From an uncultured Tissierellia bacterium (GTDB lineage Bacteria > Bacillota > Clostridia > Tissierellales > Tissierellaceae), in NCBI GenBank assembly GCA_946402705.1, contig CAMIXG010000001.1:186001-250000 (forward strand): a DNA stretch of 64,000 bases, written 5' to 3'. Positions 15,542 to 24,983 of the stretch are shown here, in pieces. A program made the translations under genes and the position numbers. Position 1 is the first letter of the stretch; every line of letters starts with the position of its first letter. The notes beneath the pieces are model-generated. The model saw only the letters and a list, made by a program, of their open reading frames with translations, did no database searches and was not told where the DNA came from.

Positions 15542-16180
15542 TTAGTCCTTAGATACAAATACTAGGGCTTCTCCTGAGTGAATCTTAACCTTAGCTCTTT
15601 CATCTAAGATTTCATTACTAACTCCAATAGTTTCTGAAAATCCTATCAAATACTCATCCAAAGGATATTTAAATCCAAATAAGCTAACCACAACTCCATC
15701 ATTTGTAATTGGCACAACTGATATATATTTTTTCTCATTTTTATCTAATAGTAAAACATCATCTACTAAATATATTTCATTATTTAAATCCAAAATCTTA
15801 GCTTTTATTTTATTTACCATAAGCTTTCTAAGTAAAAGTATATTTGCAAAGCTATGATCAAGTCTTGTTCCAGTACTTCCATAGATAATAACTTCATCAA
15901 AATTGTTTTCCACTACATAATCTATAGCAAGTTCCATATCAGTCTTATCTTTTTCTGCCTTAAACTTTATAACTTCCATACTAGTCTCATCTATAGTATC
16001 TAATATATTCTCTCTTGTTGAATCCTGATCTCCTAAAAAAACATCAGGCTCTATGTTTAATTCTCTTAAAAAATTCATACCTCCATCAACTGCTATAATC
16101 TTATCTGCCCATAAAAGATCCCTAGCCAGTTCATCCATAGGTACATACTGCCCACTACCTATTATGATTACTTTTTTCAT
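15542..16180 (-). CDS. thiN: Thiamine diphosphokinase
   Basis: ThiN/TPK transfers pyrophosphate from ATP to thiamine to make thiamine diphosphate. The 212-residue length fits. Motifs include IIAVDGGMNFL, EPDVFLGDQDS, KFKAEKDKTDMELAIDY (the KDxTD catalytic signature) and YGSTGTRLDHSFANILLL. It follows rpe after a terminator-like hairpin and lies at the end of the rsgA/rpe neighbourhood, a conserved clostridial placement. ATG 16180 is preceded by GGAGAGG. No thiamine riboswitch was seen nearby. Confidence 0.93.
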   Translation of the reverse strand: MKKVIIIGSGQYVPMDELARDLLWADKIIAVDGGMNFLRELNIEPDVFLGDQDSTRENILDTIDETSMEVIKFKAEKDKTDMELAIDYVVENNFDEVIIYGSTGTRLDHSFANILLLRKLMVNKIKAKILDLNNEIYLVDDVLLLDKNEKKYISVVPITNDGVVVSLFGFKYPLDEYLIGFSETIGVSNEILDERAKVKIHSGEALVFVSKD

Positions 16181-16192
16181 ACAATCCTCTCC

Positions 16193-16228
16193 AAAAAAAT
16201 ACTAGGAGTAGCTAGGCCACTCCTTAGT
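16193..16228 (-). terminator. Terminator between rpe and thiN
   Basis: Minus strand ACTAAGGAGT-GGCCTAGCT-ACTCCTAGT followed by ATTTTTTT. It sits directly after the rpe stop, so thiN expression would depend on read-through or its own start site. Confidence 0.7.
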
Positions 16229-16229
16229 T

Positions 16230-16874
16230 TTATAGATTTTTAAATTCCCTAGTTCTAGCTACTAAATCTTCATGATTAAAAATATCTGATCCAACTACTA
16301 GCATATCTGCTCCAGCTTCAAGAACCGTCTTAGCATTATCTAGTTTAACTCCACCATCTACTTCAAGTAAGATATCAAGTTTTCTCTCATCTATTATTGC
16401 CCTTAGATTTTTAATTTTTTCAAGGGCTGAATCTATAAATGACTGTCCTCCAAATCCTGGATTAACGCTCATAACCAAAATCAAGTCTATATCTTCTATA
16501 ATATAGTCCAAAACTTCTATTGGAGTTGCCGGATTAAGGGCTATACCAACTTTTTTCCCATAAGATTTTATTATTTGCACAGTTCTATGTAAATGAACAC
16601 TTGCTTCTGCATGTATAGTTATTATATCTGCTCCTGCTTTCGCAAAATCTTCTATGTATCTTTCAGGTGCTTGAACCATTAGATGTACATCAAATGGAAG
16701 TTTAGTAACTGGTCTTATAGCCTTGATTATAGGTGCGCCAAAGCTAATATTTGGAACATAATTACCATCCATTACATCAAGATGTATATAATCTGCTCCA
16801 CCTTCTTCTATATTTTTTATATCTTTTTCTAAATTGGCAAAATTTGCCGATAAAACTGATGGTGATAATAACAA
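16230..16874 (-). CDS. rpe: Ribulose-phosphate 3-epimerase
   Basis: Rpe interconverts ribulose 5-phosphate and xylulose 5-phosphate in the pentose phosphate pathway. The 214-residue TIM barrel shows all signature motifs: LSPSVLSANFANLEKDI, YIHLDVMDGNYVPNISFG, PFDVHLMVQAPERYI, ILVMSVNPGFGGQSFI and LLEVDGGVKLDN with the catalytic aspartates. The start is a TTG at 16874, eight bases after GGAGGG. Neighbours thiN and rsgA are the usual clostridial ones. Confidence 0.97.
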   Translation of the reverse strand: MLLSPSVLSANFANLEKDIKNIEEGGADYIHLDVMDGNYVPNISFGAPIIKAIRPVTKLPFDVHLMVQAPERYIEDFAKAGADIITIHAEASVHLHRTVQIIKSYGKKVGIALNPATPIEVLDYIIEDIDLILVMSVNPGFGGQSFIDSALEKIKNLRAIIDERKLDILLEVDGGVKLDNAKTVLEAGADMLVVGSDIFNHEDLVARTREFKNL

Positions 16875-16945
16875 ATTATCCCTCCTAAATTATTTATTGC
16901 TTAGATTATATCACAGTTTAAATCTATCCTCTACTTTAATAACTT

Positions 16946-17287
16946 CTATTTAGCCACCATATATGTTGTTGTAATTATTGGCTCTAGGTCTTTTATATCA
17001 TCTATCTCAATATTTTCTCTAAGTACTAAAGCTTCATCAGTTATTACAACTAATTTTTCAGTAGAAAGTTCTTCCATATCCTTACCTAGTAGAGTAACCA
17101 CAAATGCCAATGCCTTATGTTCTTTAGAATGTCCAACCATAACATCATAGCAAAAACCATCTTCTTCGCTGGCTACAAAGTTTTTGATTGTTTCGTTATC
17201 TAATACAAATGTTTTTACTTCTTCTAATAATTTTTTTCTAGAATATTCTTCTTCATTTACTACTTTTAATATTTCTATAGTTTCCAT
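16946..17287 (-). CDS. Conserved-looking hypothetical protein
   Basis: This 113-residue protein is acidic, soluble and alpha/beta in character (METIEILKVVNEEEYSRKKL, then FCYDVMVGHSKEHKALAFVV and KLVVITDEALVLRENIEIDD). I do not recognise a family. Its start follows GGGAGAAGAG at reasonable spacing. It lies between rsgA (with a terminator in between) and rpe. Codon use looks like that of its housekeeping neighbours, so it does not appear to be recently acquired. No cofactor or catalytic motif can be seen. Confidence 0.65.
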   Translation of the reverse strand: METIEILKVVNEEEYSRKKLLEEVKTFVLDNETIKNFVASEEDGFCYDVMVGHSKEHKALAFVVTLLGKDMEELSTEKLVVITDEALVLRENIEIDDIKDLEPIITTTYMVAK

Positions 17288-17309
17288 TTTCTCTTCTCCC
17301 CTACATAAT

Positions 17310-17339
17310 AAATACCTAAAAGTAAACTTTTAGGTATTT
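17310..17339 (-). terminator. Terminator of the stp-prkC-rsgA block
   Basis: AAATACCTAAAAGT pairs with ACTTTTAGGTATTT; on the minus strand it is followed by ATTATG, only moderately U-rich. It lies just after the rsgA stop. Confidence 0.65.
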
Positions 17340-17342
17340 ATT

Positions 17343-18218
17343 TTAATATTTTTTTATATTTTTATATTCATTTAAAAAGTATAGATAATTATCATATCTA
17401 AGCTGACTAATTTCTCCTGCTTCAACCATTTTTTTTATATTACAATTTGGTTCATTTTCATGGAGACAAGATTGAAACTTACAAGTTTTTCCATACTTAT
17501 CTATCTCTCTAAAATATTTTTTTATATCTGTCTTATCTTCTATAAATCTCAAATCCAAGGAGCTAAATCCTGGAGTATCAAGTACATAGGTGTCCTTATC
17601 TAAAGCCATAAGTTCCACATGACGGGTAGTATGTTTTCCCCTACCAGTTTTTTTACTAATATCTCCAACTTCTAAATCTACCTCTTCTCCTATTAGATTT
17701 AAAAGAGAAGATTTCCCAACTCCTGATGGTCCTGCAAAAGCGGTCATTTCTCCCTTTAGATAGGTTTTTAAATCATCTACTCCAACATTTTCAAATGTAC
17801 TAGTTTTAAAGACATCAAAACCTGCTAGCTTATAAGCTCTTTCTATTTCACTTGCCTTTTCTTCGTTAAGTTCAAATTTATTGATACAAATAACTATCTT
17901 CAGTTTTTCTTTCTCAGCCATCATTATAAACCTATCAAGCAGCCAAGGATTTATTTTAGGATCTTCTATACTCATAACTATTATTATTTGAGTTATATTT
18001 GCCACTGTTGGCCTTATAAGTTCAGATGTTCTAGGATATATTTTTTCAATATATCCTGTATTATCTTCACTACTTATTCTAATATCGACCTTATCTCCTA
18101 TAAGTGGTTTTAAGTTTTCTTCTCTAAATAGGCCTCTGGCTCTACATTCTATCAAGCCATCATCTGTCATTACATAGTAAAATCCACCTATACCCTTTGT
18201 GATAATTCCATTAATCAT
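17343..18218 (-). CDS. rsgA: Ribosome small-subunit biogenesis GTPase RsgA
   Basis: RsgA is a circularly permuted GTPase that checks 30S maturation. In 291 residues it shows the OB-fold N-terminus, then G4 CINKFEL, the G1 P-loop AGPSGVGKSSLLNLI, the KTGRGKHTTRHVEL switch region, G3 DTPGFSSLDL and the C-terminal zinc site CKFQSCLHENEPNCNIKKMVEAG. ATG 18218 follows GGGAGGACTTAG. It is 13 bases downstream of prkC, the common arrangement with stp-prkC-rsgA-rpe. Confidence 0.97.
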   Translation of the reverse strand: MINGIITKGIGGFYYVMTDDGLIECRARGLFREENLKPLIGDKVDIRISSEDNTGYIEKIYPRTSELIRPTVANITQIIIVMSIEDPKINPWLLDRFIMMAEKEKLKIVICINKFELNEEKASEIERAYKLAGFDVFKTSTFENVGVDDLKTYLKGEMTAFAGPSGVGKSSLLNLIGEEVDLEVGDISKKTGRGKHTTRHVELMALDKDTYVLDTPGFSSLDLRFIEDKTDIKKYFREIDKYGKTCKFQSCLHENEPNCNIKKMVEAGEISQLRYDNYLYFLNEYKNIKKY

Positions 18219-18231
18219 CTAAGTCCTCCCA

Positions 18232-20175
18232 TTATTTAGTTACACTATCTATAAGGGCTCCATCTGCATAGATATCAAATCTAGCTCCTGCTAATCCCTC
18301 TGTTCCAATCCTTACATCTCCTGCTGAAACACTTTGATTATATACTGTTGTTGTTTCGCCATTTTGACTTCTTTCAACTCTTATAACAGTACCTTCTTTA
18401 GCTACATTGATTGTTAACTGTACAGGATTCATTTTTTGCTTATCATCTTTTTTATCTTCTTTTTCTTTATCTTTATCTTTTTCTTCTTTTTCTTTTTCCT
18501 TATCAGTTTCTTTTTTACCGTTACCATCACTGATTTTAACACTTACCACAGTATTTTTATTTAATTCTTCTCCTGTTGGGTAACTTTGCCATACTATAGT
18601 GCCTTTTGGTTCTGAACTTGCTTCTTCATGAGCACTACCTAATTTTAAATTATTTTTTGCAAGTTCTGCTTTAGCCTCATCTAGTGTTAATGCCAATAAT
18701 TTTGGCATTACAATTTTAGTTTCTTCTTTACCTTGGGTTACCTTTACAGTTATTACAGTACCTGCTTCAACTTCTCTACCTGCTGGTATATCTTGTTCTA
18801 TAATTTTTCCAGCTTCTCCTGTTTCAGATTTTACATAGCTTGGGCTTAGTTTAAGTTTCATTCTTCTAGCTATAGTTTCAGCTTGGTATATATTTTGATT
18901 TAAGAAATCTGGCACCTCTACTGGTCCACCATTTTCACTTATGACTATAACAACTGGATAGTCTTTTTTAAACTTAGTTCCTGCTACTGGATCTTGTTCT
19001 ATAACGATTCCAGCCTTTTCATTTTCTACTGGTTTTCTATTTATAGTGTAGGTTATACCTAAATCATCTGCCATTTTTTTAGCTTCTGCTTCTGTTTGCA
19101 GTGTTAAGTCTGGCATAGTTATCTCTTCAGATTTAAATAGGGTCATAACATAGTTTTTTCCAAAAAACACTCCTAAAACTATGACAAATGCTGATACTAT
19201 ACCTAGTATCGATCCCTTTACACTACCCTTGCTCTTTGATTTTGCCTTCTTATTTTTCTTCATTTTTTTAGCTTCCTTTTTTATCTCTTCTGTCGGTAAT
19301 ACTTGTGTGAATGAAGAAGTATCTTCCATGCTATTTTTTTGCACTGGTCTAACATCTACTCTATCAAGTGCTGCTATAACTTCATCTAGGTTTTTAAACC
19401 TGTCTACTTGTTTTTTCTCAACACACTTTAATATGATATCCTCTAAAGCTTGTGGTATATTACTATTTAGTTCTCTTGGTGGAACTATATCTTCTTGTAC
19501 ATGTTTTAAGGCTACAGTTATAGGACTTTCACCCTTATATGGTAGTTCACCTGTTGCCATCTCATACATAACTATACCTAATGAATATATATCAGACCTT
19601 TCATCTGTATAGCCTCCCCTAGCTTGTTCTGGAGAGAAATAATGCACTGAGCCTAGGGCCTCTGATGTTGATGATATTGTAGAACTTGTAGCAGCTCTTG
19701 CTATACCAAAATCCATGACCTTTATTTGATTGTCTTCATCCACCATAATATTTTGTGGTTTTATATCCCTATGGATTATATCATTTCTATGGGCTTCCTT
19801 TAGAGCAAGTCCTATTTCTCTTGTATATTCAATAGTTCTTGCAGGTCCAAATTTACCCTCTCTTCTAAGCTTATCCTTAAGAGTTTCTCCCTTTACATAC
19901 TCCATGACAATATAATATACTGCCTTTCCATCTATTTCGTCTGTTCCCACATCATATATATTTACTATATTTGAATGTGAAAGAGAAGCTGCTGCCTGAG
20001 ATTCCATTCTAAACTTTGTTACAAACTCTTCATCTCTTGCAAACTCATCTTTTAATATTTTTATAGCAACATATCTGTTTAAAAGCCTACATTTTGCCTT
20101 ATATACTGTTGCCATTCCACCTGTTCCTATTACTTCTAATAGTTCATACCTTCCACCTAATAGATTACCTATCAT
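18232..20175 (-). CDS. prkC: Ser/Thr protein kinase with PASTA domains
   Basis: The 647-residue transmembrane kinase senses cell-wall material and phosphorylates cytoplasmic targets. The kinase domain (about residues 9-270) has the glycine loop IGTGGMATVYKA, catalytic Lys in VAIKILK, HRDIKPQNIM and DFGIARA. A basic linker and one membrane helix (about 325-345) are followed by three PASTA repeats (about 352-555). Unusually, a highly charged K/E/D-rich linker then leads into an extra C-terminal region of about 65 residues (VQLTINVAKEGTVIRVERSQ onward) with a beta-rich look. The start overlaps the stp stop codon as ATGA, so phosphatase and kinase are coupled. Confidence 0.95.
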   Translation of the reverse strand: MIGNLLGGRYELLEVIGTGGMATVYKAKCRLLNRYVAIKILKDEFARDEEFVTKFRMESQAAASLSHSNIVNIYDVGTDEIDGKAVYYIVMEYVKGETLKDKLRREGKFGPARTIEYTREIGLALKEAHRNDIIHRDIKPQNIMVDEDNQIKVMDFGIARAATSSTISSTSEALGSVHYFSPEQARGGYTDERSDIYSLGIVMYEMATGELPYKGESPITVALKHVQEDIVPPRELNSNIPQALEDIILKCVEKKQVDRFKNLDEVIAALDRVDVRPVQKNSMEDTSSFTQVLPTEEIKKEAKKMKKNKKAKSKSKGSVKGSILGIVSAFVIVLGVFFGKNYVMTLFKSEEITMPDLTLQTEAEAKKMADDLGITYTINRKPVENEKAGIVIEQDPVAGTKFKKDYPVVIVISENGGPVEVPDFLNQNIYQAETIARRMKLKLSPSYVKSETGEAGKIIEQDIPAGREVEAGTVITVKVTQGKEETKIVMPKLLALTLDEAKAELAKNNLKLGSAHEEASSEPKGTIVWQSYPTGEELNKNTVVSVKISDGNGKKETDKEKEKEEKDKDKEKEDKKDDKQKMNPVQLTINVAKEGTVIRVERSQNGETTTVYNQSVSAGDVRIGTEGLAGARFDIYADGALIDSVTK

Positions 20176-20918
20176 TTCTTCACCTCATTACTGAATTTGA
20201 TGGCTATTATAGTGCTGTTATCTAATCCGCCACGATTATTTGCTGCTGTTATTATATCTTCACAAGAAGTTTGTAGATTTTGTGAATTATTAAATTCTTC
20301 TAAGATTTCTTCATCTTTTAGCATATTAGTGATTCCATCTGTCATTATAAGTAATATATCTTCTTTTTTAAACTTTTCTTTGATTAAGTCTATCTCTATT
20401 ATACTGCTACTACCTATAGCTCTAGTTATCATATTTTTCTTAGGATGATTTCTAGCTTCTTCCTTAGTAATTCCACCATATTTTACTAGTTGATTTACAA
20501 AAGAATGATCTTCTGTAAGTTGTTCCATTTCATTGTTTCTTATCAAATATGCACGACTATCTCCCACATGTCCTAGATAAAAATATTTTTCACCTATATA
20601 ACAAAGTATAATTGTTGTGCCCATACCAGTATAACATTCATCCTCTAAAGATTTTAAATAAATTTTTGTATTTGCTTCTTCCATTGAAGTTTTAATAGCC
20701 TTAAGTATTTCATCTTCTCCAAATAAATCATCTTTATTTTCTTCAAAATTATTTGCTATAATCTCTTTTGCCATACTGCTGGCTACTTCTCCAGCCTTAT
20801 GTCCTCCCATACCATCTGCTATGATATAGATAGGAATATTTTTATCATCTGATACATAATATGTATCTTGATTTATTTTACGAACTTTACCTACATCTGA
20901 TTTAGCTCCAACAACCAT
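20172..20918 (-). CDS. stp: PP2C-type Ser/Thr phosphatase
   Basis: Stp (PrpC) is the Mn-dependent partner phosphatase that reverses PrkC phosphorylation. The 248-residue protein shows the PP2C motifs: SDVGKVRKINQDTYY, IADGMGGHKAGEVAS, GTTIILCYIGEKYFYLGHVGDSRAYL, LTEDHSFVNQLV and LLIMTDGITNML, with the metal-binding Asp residues intact. ATG 20918 follows GAGGTGA. It is 10 bases after rlmN and overlaps prkC by four bases. Confidence 0.96.
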   Translation of the reverse strand: MVVGAKSDVGKVRKINQDTYYVSDDKNIPIYIIADGMGGHKAGEVASSMAKEIIANNFEENKDDLFGEDEILKAIKTSMEEANTKIYLKSLEDECYTGMGTTIILCYIGEKYFYLGHVGDSRAYLIRNNEMEQLTEDHSFVNQLVKYGGITKEEARNHPKKNMITRAIGSSSIIEIDLIKEKFKKEDILLIMTDGITNMLKDEEILEEFNNSQNLQTSCEDIITAANNRGGLDNSTIIAIKFSNEVKK

Positions 20919-20927
20919 ATAATCACC

Positions 20928-21968
20928 TCATATATTATTATTTTCTATGATAGAACGTCTTAGCTGACCACAAGAAGCACTTATATCTCTTCCCATTTCT
21001 CGTCTAACTGTAGTTTTTACTCCCAATTTTTCCAACTGCTTTTTAAACTTTGCTATATGACTATCTGAAGGGTTTATTTGTTTATATTCTTTTATTGGAT
21101 TAAGTGGTATTAAATTTAAATGTGATTCTAAATCTCCAAATAAACTTGCCAGTTTCTTAGCATCTTCCATACTATCATTTATACCTTCAATCAAAGTATA
21201 TTCAAAGGTTATTCTTCTATTAGCTTTTCCATTATAATATCTACAAGCCTCTAAAATTTCATCTATACTATATTTCTTAGATATGGGCATTATTTCTTTT
21301 CTTTTCTCATCATAGGCTGAATGAAGAGATATGGCTAAGGTTACAGGTATATCTTCATCTGCCAAATCATATATCTTTGGAACCACGCCACATGTTGATA
21401 GGGTTATACTTCTAGCACTTATATTTCTACCCTTTTCATCATTTATCAGTTTTAGAAACTTCACAACATTATCATAATTATCAAGTGGCTCTCCACTTCC
21501 CATCAATACTATATTGCTAATATTTTTGTCTAAATCTCTTTCTATAGTATATATTTCACTTATCATCTCTGCTGGAGTTAAGTTTCTTATTAAACCATCC
21601 TTTGTAGATGCGCAGAAAGAACAGTTCATCCTACATCCCACCTGAGTTGATATACAAATAGAAGTACCATGTTTATATTCCATTGCTACAGCCTCTATTA
21701 TATTACCATCATTTAAGAGATACAAATATTTTTTAGTATCATCTATTTCAGATTGATATTTTTCATATATTTTTACATTATTTATAAAACTAACTTCATT
21801 TAATTTACTTCTAAGTTCCTTAGATATTGTTTGAATATCTTCTATGGAAGTCCCCTTATTTTTATGAATATAATTAAATATCTGCTGCGCTCTAAACTTC
21901 TTATCTCCCAATTCTACAACTAAGTCTTCCAACTCTTTTAGACTTAGACCATTTAATTCTATCTTCAA
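20928..21968 (-). CDS. rlmN: Dual-specificity 23S rRNA/tRNA (adenine-C2) methyltransferase
   Basis: RlmN is a radical-SAM enzyme that methylates A2503 of 23S rRNA and A37 of some tRNAs. The iron-sulfur cluster motif CRMNCSFC is present, together with MGSGEPLDNY, the first catalytic Cys region TLSTCGVVPKIYDLA and the C-terminal Cys in GRDISASCGQLRR. The ORF track starts at a GTG that overlaps the ribosome binding site TGGAGTGGG; the TTG at 21968 gives the family-typical N-terminus (M)KIELNGLSLKELEDLV and 346 residues. It lies 16 bases after rsmB. Confidence 0.96.
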   Translation of the reverse strand: MKIELNGLSLKELEDLVVELGDKKFRAQQIFNYIHKNKGTSIEDIQTISKELRSKLNEVSFINNVKIYEKYQSEIDDTKKYLYLLNDGNIIEAVAMEYKHGTSICISTQVGCRMNCSFCASTKDGLIRNLTPAEMISEIYTIERDLDKNISNIVLMGSGEPLDNYDNVVKFLKLINDEKGRNISARSITLSTCGVVPKIYDLADEDIPVTLAISLHSAYDEKRKEIMPISKKYSIDEILEACRYYNGKANRRITFEYTLIEGINDSMEDAKKLASLFGDLESHLNLIPLNPIKEYKQINPSDSHIAKFKKQLEKLGVKTTVRREMGRDISASCGQLRRSIIENNNI

Positions 21969-21984
21969 TAATCCCACTCCATTA

Positions 21985-23274
21985 TTATTTTTTAACTAGT
22001 TTACAAATGAAAAATCCATCTGTTTCATCTATATTTGGAAATATTCTTATCATATCTCCTTCTTTTTTAAAGTCTTCATTTTCTTTTAGAAATTTATCTA
22101 TTATAGATTCATTTTCTTCTCTATTTATAGTACAAGTACTATATACTAATGTTCCACCTGATTTAACATAGTTTTTTGAAACACTAAGTATTTCATATTG
22201 TAGCTTTGATAGCTCAATTATATCATCATAACTTCTATTATACTTTATTTCTGGACTTCCCATTATAGTTCCAAGTCCTGAACAAGGAGCATCTACTAAG
22301 CAATAATCTACCATATTTACTAAAGTTTTATCTAAGCTTATAGCATCAAACTCTTCTGTTTCAATATTTTTAAGCTTTAGCCTCTTAGTATTCTCCCTTA
22401 CAAGCTTTAGTCTATGTTCATATATATCTCTGGCTATAACCCTACCAGTATTATTCATTATTTCACCCAAATGGATTGACTTACCACCAGGAGCTGAACA
22501 AACATCTAAAACCAATGAATCTTCTTTAGGATTTATGACTTCTCCAACTAGAGTACTTCCCTCTCCCTGAACAGTAAATAAACCATTTTTAAATAGGTCT
22601 GTCTTAAATATATTCTTAGGATTATCTATTATTATTGTATCTTTTGAAATTTTACTATCCCTTATACTATATCCCAAATTTATTAATTCTTCTTTAAGAT
22701 TTTCTTTAGATGTGGTTAATCTATTGAATCTTATAGCAAAATGTGGTACTTGATTATTAGCCTTGCATAAGTCCTCTGTAAAATCCAAGCCAAACTGTTT
22801 TTCCCAATATTCTACTAGCCACATAGGATGAGAATATTTTATAGAAATATACTCTTTTTTATCCTTAGCACTTATTTTACCTAGATTTTCTTTATCTCTT
22901 GATATATTTCTAAGCACTCCATTTACAAAACCTATACTTCCCTTGTTTCCAAATTTTTTAGCCAACTTTACAGACTCATTAACTGCTGCATTATCTGGTA
23001 CCTTATCTAAGAAATACATCTGATATATTCCCATTAATAAAGTTGAATATATTTTACTATGTATTTTTTTCATCCTAACTTTTGATACTTTTTTCAAGAT
23101 ATATTCTAAGTATATCTTGTTTTCAATAACTCCATATACAAGCTCTCTTATAAAGGCTTCATCTGAATATACTTCATATTTTTTTATATTGCTATTTAAA
23201 GTTATATTTGAATATGCCTTATTATATAAAACATCTTCTATTATAAGTACTGCTACTTCTCTTGCGTCTTTCAT
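21985..23274 (-). CDS. rsmB: 16S rRNA (cytosine967-C5)-methyltransferase
   Basis: RsmB (Sun/Fmu) has an N-terminal NusB-like RNA-binding domain (about residues 1-130) and a C-terminal Rossmann methyltransferase. Visible motifs are SAM-binding LDVCSAPGGKSIHLGE, DAPCSGLGTIMGSPEIK (the PC motif) and the catalytic VYSTCTINREENE. The 429-residue length is normal. ATG 23274 follows GAGGAGTG. It begins the rsmB-rlmN-stp-prkC-rsgA run; a terminator-like hairpin separates it from the zinc peptidase gene. Confidence 0.96.
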   Translation of the reverse strand: MKDAREVAVLIIEDVLYNKAYSNITLNSNIKKYEVYSDEAFIRELVYGVIENKIYLEYILKKVSKVRMKKIHSKIYSTLLMGIYQMYFLDKVPDNAAVNESVKLAKKFGNKGSIGFVNGVLRNISRDKENLGKISAKDKKEYISIKYSHPMWLVEYWEKQFGLDFTEDLCKANNQVPHFAIRFNRLTTSKENLKEELINLGYSIRDSKISKDTIIIDNPKNIFKTDLFKNGLFTVQGEGSTLVGEVINPKEDSLVLDVCSAPGGKSIHLGEIMNNTGRVIARDIYEHRLKLVRENTKRLKLKNIETEEFDAISLDKTLVNMVDYCLVDAPCSGLGTIMGSPEIKYNRSYDDIIELSKLQYEILSVSKNYVKSGGTLVYSTCTINREENESIIDKFLKENEDFKKEGDMIRIFPNIDETDGFFICKLVKK

Positions 23275-23289
23275 TTTACACTCCTCATA

Positions 23290-23320
23290 AAATAGAAAAT
23301 AGGGGTAGTCCCCCTATTAG
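23290..23320 (-). terminator. Probable terminator after the zinc peptidase gene
   Basis: Minus strand AATAGGGG-GACTA-CCCCTATT followed by TTCTATTTT. It overlaps the stop codon of the zinc peptidase gene and lies just before rsmB. Confidence 0.6.
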
Positions 23321-24039
23321 TCTCTCCTTCTATTCACATAACTAAGTATTCTTAATAACTCTCCTATAGATACTAATATAGCTGCTATATAAGTCATTGC
23401 AGCTGCTTGTAATACCTTTTTTGCTCCATCTACTTTTTCATAAGATAGAATTCCATTTTCAAGTTGTACCAAGGCTCTTTTACTTGCATCAATCTCAACT
23501 GGTAATGTTATAACTTGAAAAAATACAACTGCTAAAAATAAAGCTATAGCAATTTGTATAAAAGCTTCACTCACTAATGAACCTGCCCCACTAAAAGCAA
23601 ATCCTATGAAGATTAAAATCCAAACAAACTTATTACCTATGTTCACTACTGGTACTATAGAATTTCTAAGTTTAAGTGGTACATATCCTTCTGCATCTTG
23701 GATTGCATGTCCAACTTCATGTGCTGCAACCCCAAAAGCTGCTATATCATTTCCATCATAAACTGCACTTGATAACCTTAAAACTTTTGTCCTTGGGTCA
23801 TAGTGGTCTGATAACTGACCTGCTACTCTTTCAATCCTAACATTAGTAAGCCCATTTCTATCAAGTATAGTTCTAGCCACATCACAACCATTATAATCTG
23901 TTCCACTAGCTACCTGACTATATTTTGCAAATCTGCTTTTTATAAGACTTTGAGCCCAAATAGAAACTATCACAGCTGGTAAAACAAACATTATCCAAGA
24001 TGTATAGTAACCAGGTCCAAATAAAAATCCATTCATCAT
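23317..24039 (-). CDS. YugP-family membrane zinc metallopeptidase
   Basis: The 240-residue membrane protein carries the zinc-binding HEVGHAIQ motif (about residue 106) after the conserved LSDHYDPRTKVLRLS segment, with the third-ligand region further downstream. It has an N-terminal membrane segment and two or three more hydrophobic segments (about 128-175 and 212-230). The family is widespread in Firmicutes between rsmB and fmt, as here, but its natural substrates are not known. GGAGATG precedes the tandem ATGs. Confidence 0.88.
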   Translation of the reverse strand: MMNGFLFGPGYYTSWIMFVLPAVIVSIWAQSLIKSRFAKYSQVASGTDYNGCDVARTILDRNGLTNVRIERVAGQLSDHYDPRTKVLRLSSAVYDGNDIAAFGVAAHEVGHAIQDAEGYVPLKLRNSIVPVVNIGNKFVWILIFIGFAFSGAGSLVSEAFIQIAIALFLAVVFFQVITLPVEIDASKRALVQLENGILSYEKVDGAKKVLQAAAMTYIAAILVSIGELLRILSYVNRRRD

Positions 24040-24052
24040 ACAATCATCTCCA

Positions 24053-24982
24053 TTATTTAAAAACTATACCACTTTCTATTGAGTTTCCCTTTAAATAATC
24101 AGCTACCAACATTTTCTTCTTATTTGGAAACTGTATTTCAAAAACTTTTAGTAAACCCTGTCCACATTTTATATATATATACTCTTTATCCACTCTTACT
24201 ATCTGTCCTAATGGAACTTCTATATCTTCATCACTTACTTCTGCCCCATGTATCTTAACTATTTCATCATTAAGATAGGTAAAAGCTGATGGCCAAGGTT
24301 TAAGTCCTCTAATTAGATTCCTAATTTCAAAAGCTGACTTGTTCCAATCTATATGTCCCAGTTCCTTGTTCATCATTGATGCATAAGAAGATAAACTATC
24401 ATCTTGTTTCTTTTTACTTAAGCTTCCATCTACTAGTCCTAATATGGCTTCTGGTAACATTTTTCCACCAAGTTTTGATAACTTTTCTGTTATAGTTATA
24501 GCATCATCTTCATCTTCTATAGCTATACTTTCTTTTAATATCATGTCTCCAGTATCCAGACCTTCTTGGATTTCCATTATAGTTACACCAGTTTCCTTTT
24601 CACCATCTATTATAGACCAATTAATAGGAGCCGCCCCTCTGTATTTTGGAAGCAAGGAGGCATGAACATTTATAATATCATATTTAGGTATTTCTAAAAT
24701 AGATTTTCTTATTATTTGTCCATAGGCTACCACTACTATAAAGTCTGGATCAAGTGCCTTTATTTTTTCAACTGACTCTTTAGAGTTTACATTCTTAGGC
24801 TGATAAACTTCAAATCCCAGCTCTAAGGCTTTTTCCTTAACAGGTGTGGCTTGTAGCTTCTTTCCTCTACCTTTTGGTTTATCTTCCTGTGTTATAACTA
24901 AATCTACAGTATATCCTGACTCATGGAGTGAAACTAAACTTGGCACTGCAAACTCAGGAGTTCCCATAAATACTATTTTCAT
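24053..24982 (-). CDS. fmt: Methionyl-tRNA formyltransferase
   Basis: Fmt formylates initiator Met-tRNA using 10-formyl-THF. Motifs: KIVFMGTPEFAVPSL at the N-terminus, the catalytic VVAYGQIIRKSILEIP and NVHASLLPKYRGAAPINWSI (Asn-His), and ITIMEIQEGLDTGDMI-type VTIMEIQEGLDTGDM. The C-terminal tRNA-binding domain is present. The ORF track starts at an ATG overlapping the def stop; the ATG at 24982 (MKIVFMG) is properly spaced from GGTGA. It directly follows def, which removes the formyl group again. Confidence 0.96.
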   Translation of the reverse strand: MKIVFMGTPEFAVPSLVSLHESGYTVDLVITQEDKPKGRGKKLQATPVKEKALELGFEVYQPKNVNSKESVEKIKALDPDFIVVVAYGQIIRKSILEIPKYDIINVHASLLPKYRGAAPINWSIIDGEKETGVTIMEIQEGLDTGDMILKESIAIEDEDDAITITEKLSKLGGKMLPEAILGLVDGSLSKKKQDDSLSSYASMMNKELGHIDWNKSAFEIRNLIRGLKPWPSAFTYLNDEIVKIHGAEVSDEDIEVPLGQIVRVDKEYIYIKCGQGLLKVFEIQFPNKKKMLVADYLKGNSIESGIVFK

Positions 24983-24983
24983 T

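Noticed and set aside
18421-18515. Repeat-like run in the prkC sequence (tctttatcttttt units)
   Set aside because: It encodes the in-frame K/E/D-rich linker of PrkC, not a separate repeat element.
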